From an uncultured Bacteroidales bacterium (GTDB lineage: Bacteria; Bacteroidota; Bacteroidia; Bacteroidales; UBA932): a stretch of 64,000 nt of DNA. The notes under the pieces were generated by a model. That model saw only the letters and a program-made list of their open reading frames with translations. It searched no databases and was not told the origin of the DNA. The position numbers and the translations under genes were made by a program. Positions 59,415 through 64,000 of this stretch are shown in pieces. Position 1 is the stretch's first letter. Every line of letters begins with the position of its first letter. The stretch is from NCBI GenBank assembly GCA_900544815.1, contig UQWT01000003.1, positions 1-64,000 on the forward strand, in the 5' to 3' direction.

Positions 59415-62054
59415 CTAAAACTTATATTTAATACCTACCGTAATCTCCCTTCCCCTCAATCTGTAATTAGTTAAATAGAACGAAAGCGAACCTATTGAGG
59501 AGTTTGAAAAGCTCTTTTTATTAAAGATATTATTTACAGAGGCATTCAGCTCAATTTTTTTTGCCACCATATATTGCAGATAAAGGTTAGACAACACTAT
59601 GTTCTTGTCTGTATTTGTTGCTGAGTTGTAGTAATGATCTGCAGAAAGGTCCAACGACAGACGTCTTATAGGCGTAGCGGAAAAGGTCATACTCTGCTTT
59701 ATATAATCTGCAGATGATTCTCCAACATAGGAGTCCGGCTGTTTCATCTTAAGGTTTGTATAGCTACAGCTATAATCCAATGAGCCCCACATGCTTATAG
59801 CGGCATTTATGCTCCCTGTTACGGTTGTGCTGTAAGATTTATAGTCAAACAGATTGTTGTTCTGAACCATCTTCCCGCTGTTTACGGCATAATTTGCAGT
59901 AAAGCCAACCTTACCGCCTATTGCCCTAACATCTTTTGAAATCTCCGCACTTGCATTATAGCTTTCGCTCTTTGTATCCCCCTTTCTAAATCCTGTTGCA
60001 ATTATCTTTCCGTCAAAGTCTCTTACACTTATAAGGCCGTTTGAATAATGGACATATGAGGCAGAGAGGTTTACATAGAACAACGCAAGCGGGTCCCTAT
60101 AAGAAAATCTTGCATCAACAAGACTGTTTTTGTTTGAGGCTTCTACCTTACTGCCCCTAATTACATTTCTATAATTTGTATAGATATATCCCTCAAAAGC
60201 ATATTTGTCAGATACAGGACTCTCTCCAAAAGAGGCATTCAGCTGTAATTCTGTCTTTTGGCTTATATTCCACCTAAAATAATAAAGGAAAGGGGAGATA
60301 TATGTATCGTCATACCATGTTTTGTAATACTTTACAGGTATCTTTACACTCATAAGCAAATCATCGCTCCTATATTGCACATACGGAGTGGCTGTTATTA
60401 CGTACTTATTTAAATTACCATACTCTTTCATATTTCTCCACACCCCCTCTCCCGAACCCGAAATAGCAAAATTCCATCTGCTTACAGCTATTTTATACTC
60501 AATCTCCTCGTATGTTGCAAAAGCGTTTATATTCAGTTTTTGGTAAAAAGGGGCCTCAACAGAACCATCCTTATCTATTACATTAACCACCCCGAGCCTT
60601 TCAATTGCAGACACATATTTATTTACGCTCTTAAAACTTAGCGATTTACCATGCTCAAACACACTTAGCAGATTAAAATTATTCTCCACATAATATTCAG
60701 AGTTTTGAGTATGCTGCATTGCAGAATATGAACCGGTAAAAACATCATTTTGACTGCTGTTTTCAAGATAAGCGCTTAGTCTGTTTTTCAAAAACCGTTT
60801 GCTTCCGTTTGCAGACAAAGTAATATCCCCTGTCAATTTATGAACACCTCCATTCATCTCTATGTCATTATAGTTGTGAATAATACTGTCCTTAAGGTAA
60901 TAATCGCTTATAGAACCCTTCCATGCCTTTTGCTTATCGTATGAATAACATAGATTACTCTTTAACTCATAATCATTTTTAAATCTCCTAAGATTGTTCG
61001 TAGAAGCAAGAATACTCTTGTTAAAGGTTGTGTACATGCTCCCCAAATTTGGGATAGCCATACTCTCTTCACAGGTATAATTTGGCAGCTCATAACTGTA
61101 ATTGTTAGAAGAAGATATACTCTCCAAGTCTAACTTGGATGCAGCCTCATCCCTTAACACCACTCCTGTATTGTTTGTCTTGATATTGTTCATGCTCTGT
61201 ACACCTTTACCTATGCTCATTGCAAAAACGCGCCCGTTCCACAATTCATAATTGCCACTTAAACTAATATCTCCAAGCCATTTGGCCTTAGCCGTCTCCT
61301 TTAGTTTTATATTAAGAGCAGCCCTGTCACTAAACCTCACATCCTTTAAAGCCTTTACAGGCTGATGGTTCTCCAATACCTCAACTTTGGCTATATCCTT
61401 TGGATTAAGGTTATTGGTGGCCAATCCATACCTTCCTCCAAGAAGATCAGCCCCCTCTATGTAGAATTTGTTTATAGGCTCTCCGTTGTACTTTACGTTA
61501 CCACCGCCATCCACCTCAATACCAGGAATACGTTTAAGCACATCTGCTAATGCCCTGTCTGTAGATTTAGCAAAACTCTCTACATTAAAGACAATGGTAT
61601 CGCCCCTCATCTGCACCTTTGGAGCCCTCACAACCACCTCCTTAAGTTTGAACGACGCCTCTTTGAGCACAACATTCGCAACCTCCTTAACCCCCTGTTC
61701 ATCAAGCACAATCCTCCTCTCCTCATACCCCATGTAAGAAAACACCAACGCTGCACGACCCTCTGCCGCATTGATTTTTGCCACAATTTCCTGCTTAATT
61801 GAAAACGCTCCGTTTCTGTCTGTTGTAGCATAGCCCAACATCTCCTCTTTTTTTATCTCTTTGCTTCCCGACAAAACATCTTTTTCCACTTTTACCACCT
61901 TTACTACAACACCAGCCAAAGGCTCTCCGCCGGAATCCTTTACAACCCCTTTCAGCTCCTTAACACTGCCAACCGAATAGCCAAAAACAGGCACAAGCAG
62001 AATTGCAACAGCAACAAGCAACACCACCGGTACAACAAAACACTCACATTTCAT
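59415..62054 (-). CDS. TonB-receptor-like outer-membrane barrel with CarboxypepD_reg domain
   Basis: An 879-residue protein. After the signal sequence there is a carboxypeptidase-regulatory-like domain (KELKGVVKDSGGEPLAGVVVKV ... LVFSYMGYEERRI, about 30-130). A plug-like domain follows (GDTIVFNVESFAKSTDRALADVLKRIPGIEVDGGGNVKYNGEPINKFYIEGADLLGG), then a long barrel ending GREITVGIKYKF. It looks like the barrel that pairs with GLPGLI proteins. The substrate is unknown. It is 14 bases after the GLPGLI gene and 12 before the kinase. An 11-mer copy lies at 61864-61874. Confidence 0.82.
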   Translation of the reverse strand: MKCECFVVPVVLLVAVAILLVPVFGYSVGSVKELKGVVKDSGGEPLAGVVVKVVKVEKDVLSGSKEIKKEEMLGYATTDRNGAFSIKQEIVAKINAAEGRAALVFSYMGYEERRIVLDEQGVKEVANVVLKEASFKLKEVVVRAPKVQMRGDTIVFNVESFAKSTDRALADVLKRIPGIEVDGGGNVKYNGEPINKFYIEGADLLGGRYGLATNNLNPKDIAKVEVLENHQPVKALKDVRFSDRAALNIKLKETAKAKWLGDISLSGNYELWNGRVFAMSIGKGVQSMNNIKTNNTGVVLRDEAASKLDLESISSSNNYSYELPNYTCEESMAIPNLGSMYTTFNKSILASTNNLRRFKNDYELKSNLCYSYDKQKAWKGSISDYYLKDSIIHNYNDIEMNGGVHKLTGDITLSANGSKRFLKNRLSAYLENSSQNDVFTGSYSAMQHTQNSEYYVENNFNLLSVFEHGKSLSFKSVNKYVSAIERLGVVNVIDKDGSVEAPFYQKLNINAFATYEEIEYKIAVSRWNFAISGSGEGVWRNMKEYGNLNKYVITATPYVQYRSDDLLMSVKIPVKYYKTWYDDTYISPFLYYFRWNISQKTELQLNASFGESPVSDKYAFEGYIYTNYRNVIRGSKVEASNKNSLVDARFSYRDPLALFYVNLSASYVHYSNGLISVRDFDGKIIATGFRKGDTKSESYNASAEISKDVRAIGGKVGFTANYAVNSGKMVQNNNLFDYKSYSTTVTGSINAAISMWGSLDYSCSYTNLKMKQPDSYVGESSADYIKQSMTFSATPIRRLSLDLSADHYYNSATNTDKNIVLSNLYLQYMVAKKIELNASVNNIFNKKSFSNSSIGSLSFYLTNYRLRGREITVGIKYKF
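61864..61874 (+). repeat. Dispersed 11-mer, copy 13
   Basis: CTTCCCGACAA inside the barrel gene, read as L-S-G-S. Confidence 0.8.
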
Positions 62055-62068
62055 AAAATTTCCTACTT

Positions 62069-62989
62069 TTATTCAATGATTTTCTCTATTGGATCATACC
62101 CACGGCTGCTACTAACCGAAGCATCATTCACATTCACGGTTATCTTAGACTTTCTAATCTCGGCAGGAGTAAGTTCTCTGCCTGTACTTGCATCAAACAC
62201 CTTGACCGTTGCACCTCCCGAAGCAGTGATATAGCCAACAGGATCCTCAATATAGCGCTTGTATGTTTTGATAAATTTTTCAAATGATGTCTTTACATAC
62301 TTTTTATTTGTAAACTCTATAGGCTTTCTACACTCCTGAATACCGTCCAATTCCCATGAATAGTGTCCCTGCCTATCCGCAACTTTTAATATCAGTCCCG
62401 GAAGCCCTCTGAATTTCCATGGCCCCGCATTCACCGGGACATCCGGAGCAAACCATGCAATATAATCCCTACCTCTAAAACTGCAGGTTGCCATATTACA
62501 TTCATATCCGGCAATATTCTTTACGGAATCCTGCACAACAATCCAATTGAAATCCGGAATCTTCTCTATGTAAGATATATTGTCTACACCCACTTTGGTT
62601 ACCTCACAGAGGTTATCTCCCTGTGTGTACATATAAGATTGCGTACCGGTCTTGTATTTGGAAATAGCCGCAACTTTGGCATTTACATCCATGTTAGATT
62701 TAGAGAGAGCCTTAAAGACAGAATCCCTTACCATCTCTAATTTACTTATATAACTTGTTGCATTACGGCCTATAAGCAGCAACATCTCGTCGTCAGTGAC
62801 CTTGTCTTTGTCTAATGTATCTTTTAAATACCAATATTTATATGAACACTCCAAAAAGGCATTGTCCATTTGGCCTGTGGCAAACTCTTTGCTATTGTTG
62901 TTCTGTGCTCCCAAAACATTGCTTAAAGCAATGGCAGATAATTGCAATACAACTATCCGCAGAATCTTTTTAAATGCAGTCATAATCAT
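62069..62989 (-). CDS. GLPGLI-family periplasmic protein
   Basis: A 306-residue protein with a signal peptide (ending SNVLGAQ, about residue 29) and the family-defining GPWKFRGLPGLILKVADRQGHYSWEL block. NIAGYECNMATCSFRGRDYIAWFAPDVPVNAGP precedes it, with two Cys. The role of the family is unknown; it typically sits beside a TonB-receptor-like barrel, as here. It is the first gene of the four-gene operon. The 248 bases upstream (62990-63237) are AT-rich and hold GTTACTTTG near 63024-63032 (minus), one base short of a -7 box. Confidence 0.85.
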   Translation of the reverse strand: MIMTAFKKILRIVVLQLSAIALSNVLGAQNNNSKEFATGQMDNAFLECSYKYWYLKDTLDKDKVTDDEMLLLIGRNATSYISKLEMVRDSVFKALSKSNMDVNAKVAAISKYKTGTQSYMYTQGDNLCEVTKVGVDNISYIEKIPDFNWIVVQDSVKNIAGYECNMATCSFRGRDYIAWFAPDVPVNAGPWKFRGLPGLILKVADRQGHYSWELDGIQECRKPIEFTNKKYVKTSFEKFIKTYKRYIEDPVGYITASGGATVKVFDASTGRELTPAEIRKSKITVNVNDASVSSSRGYDPIEKIIE

Positions 62990-63237
62990 TCTTTTAATTC
63001 AGTGTCCTATTTGATTGCTGCAAAGTAACCCACAAAAAGAGTGTCTATATATTATTTGGTGATTAAGAAGTGTTAATAAATGTTAACACTATAGAATTAA
63101 AATCTTTTTCAGTTTTCCATGCAAGATTTTAAGAAAAGAGGATTTAAGGATATAGGAATGTTGTTAGTTAGTCAATTATAATTTTAAAATTAATGTAAAA
63201 TGAAAAAAACTATTTAGCTGTTAAAAGCCATAACAGC

Positions 63238-64000
63238 TTATAGTAGCAAAAATAGATTTGTAAGATATACAAACTCCTCTACCGAAAGCTGTTCCGGGCG
63301 TTTATCCAATATGGGATCCTGAATCTCTATACCTAATTTGGCTGCTATTGGTTTTATTGAATTTCTTATGGTTTTCCTGCGTTGGTTAAAACAGGCTTTT
63401 ATAATCTGCTTAAACAGTTGGGGATCACAACCCAATTCTTTATTATCGTTCCTAACAAGCCTTATTACGCCGGATTTCACCTTAGGCGGAGGAAGAAAGA
63501 CATGCTCCGGTACGGTAAAAAGATACTCCATATTGTACCACGCCTGCAAAAGCACAGATAGTATTCCGTATGATTTGTTCCCCGGAGGGCTTACCAAACG
63601 TTCAGCCACCTCTTTCTGAAGCATACATACAACCTGAGGTACTAAATTAGGATCTTCCAATATCTTAAAAAAAATCTGAGACGATATATTGTACGGGAAA
63701 TTCCCTATTATGCTAAACGGTTCACCGGCAAAAGCATCCCGCAGATTCATCTGCAAAAAATCTCTTTGCACCAAAGACGACAACGAATACGGGTATGTTG
63801 CCTTTAGATATTCTATAGATTCCGTATCTATCTCCGCAAGCTCCAACCTTACCCTCTCATCCTCTATAAGATACTTTGTAAGTACCCCTGTCCCCGGCCC
63901 TATCTCCAATACATTGTTGGACAACCTTGTCTCATCATTTATCCTTAGTGCATCAACAATCCCCTTTGCAATTCCTTCATCCTTAAGAAAATGCTGGCCC
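63238..64000 (-). CDS. rsmA: 16S rRNA dimethyladenosine transferase RsmA (KsgA), 5' end outside window
   Basis: Partial gene: the frame continues to the right edge, where it reads GQHFLKDEGIAKGIVDAL, the usual RsmA start region. Visible: the SAM loop VLEIGPGTGVLTKYL, ELAEID, the catalytic IIGNFPYNISSQI, QKEVAERLVSPPG, VFLPPPKVKSGVIRL and FNQRRKTIRNSI. It dimethylates two adenosines at the 3' end of 16S rRNA. A shorter start at 63924 is only an artefact of the window edge. Confidence 0.93.
   Translation of the reverse strand, partial: GQHFLKDEGIAKGIVDALRINDETRLSNNVLEIGPGTGVLTKYLIEDERVRLELAEIDTESIEYLKATYPYSLSSLVQRDFLQMNLRDAFAGEPFSIIGNFPYNISSQIFFKILEDPNLVPQVVCMLQKEVAERLVSPPGNKSYGILSVLLQAWYNMEYLFTVPEHVFLPPPKVKSGVIRLVRNDNKELGCDPQLFKQIIKACFNQRRKTIRNSIKPIAAKLGIEIQDPILDKRPEQLSVEEFVYLTNLFLLL

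Noticed and set aside
1855..61874. Explaining the 11-mer as Chi or KOPS, or as paired terminators
   Set aside because: Copies lie on both strands (8 and 5) without local polarity, and none is arranged as an inverted pair.

Overview
The window is a piece of a Bacteroidota chromosome, most likely order Bacteroidales. The evidence is the gene content (gldH next to ricT, an S46 dipeptidyl-peptidase, GLPGLI and fimbrillin families, Bacteroidota-type LptE, an EF-G2-like factor, two-gene YD-repeat locus) and the promoters. Many genes are preceded by the Bacteroidota -7 box TAnnTTTG, often with a TTTG or TTG -33 box, and Shine-Dalgarno sequences are rare. No rRNA, tRNA, CRISPR array, prophage or IS transposase is visible.

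Layout. 1-930: frameshifted C10 cysteine protease. 1.2-7.1 kb: miaA, an SGNH esterase, hemW with a coiled-coil membrane protein, and small conserved genes (DUF2007-like, DUF3109). 7.1-10 kb: a secreted M16 protein that has lost its zinc motif. 10-17 kb: probable operon TPR protein-U32 protein-holB-ricT-gldH-trmB. 17-20.6 kb: polyprenyl diphosphate synthase, small outer-membrane barrel, trxA, kbl. 20.6-26.2 kb: pspC-padR-pspC operon behind a perfect palindromic operator, then secG, lptE and an AAA+ sigma54-type activator. 26.2-35.4 kb: accessory Rhs/YD-repeat island with two large secreted proteins, a C-terminal papain-like toxin candidate, an immunity candidate and an extra lipoprotein, bordered and divided by intergenic repeats. 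35.4-46.3 kb: kdsB, TPR lipoprotein, glycosyltransferase, lepA, split transketolase followed by an ECF sigma module, trmN6 and a LolD-like ATPase. 46.5-55.1 kb: EF-G2-like gene, rnhB, an XRE regulator, glycerate kinase, DPP7-type peptidase, Mrp ATPase and 5-formyl-THF cyclo-ligase. 55.2-64 kb: fimbrillin-like lipoprotein, a four-gene GLPGLI-barrel-histidine kinase-response regulator operon, and the 3' part of rsmA, which runs off the right edge.

The main unexplained signal is an 11-base word, CTTCCCGACAA. I find 13 exact copies, on both strands, in 11 unrelated genes and two intergenic gaps. Random expectation in 64 kb is far below one. It is read in three different codon framings, so it is conserved as DNA rather than as a protein motif, and exact copies are missing from the Rhs island. 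It behaves like a DNA-uptake-type or other genome-marking sequence. Other points of note are the PadR operator, apparently leaderless transcripts for rnhB and the sigma54-type activator, a terminator that shares DNA with the next gene's promoter, and a set of composite intergenic repeats (GGCTTT/AGCTTT hexamers plus AT-rich and purine/pyrimidine blocks).
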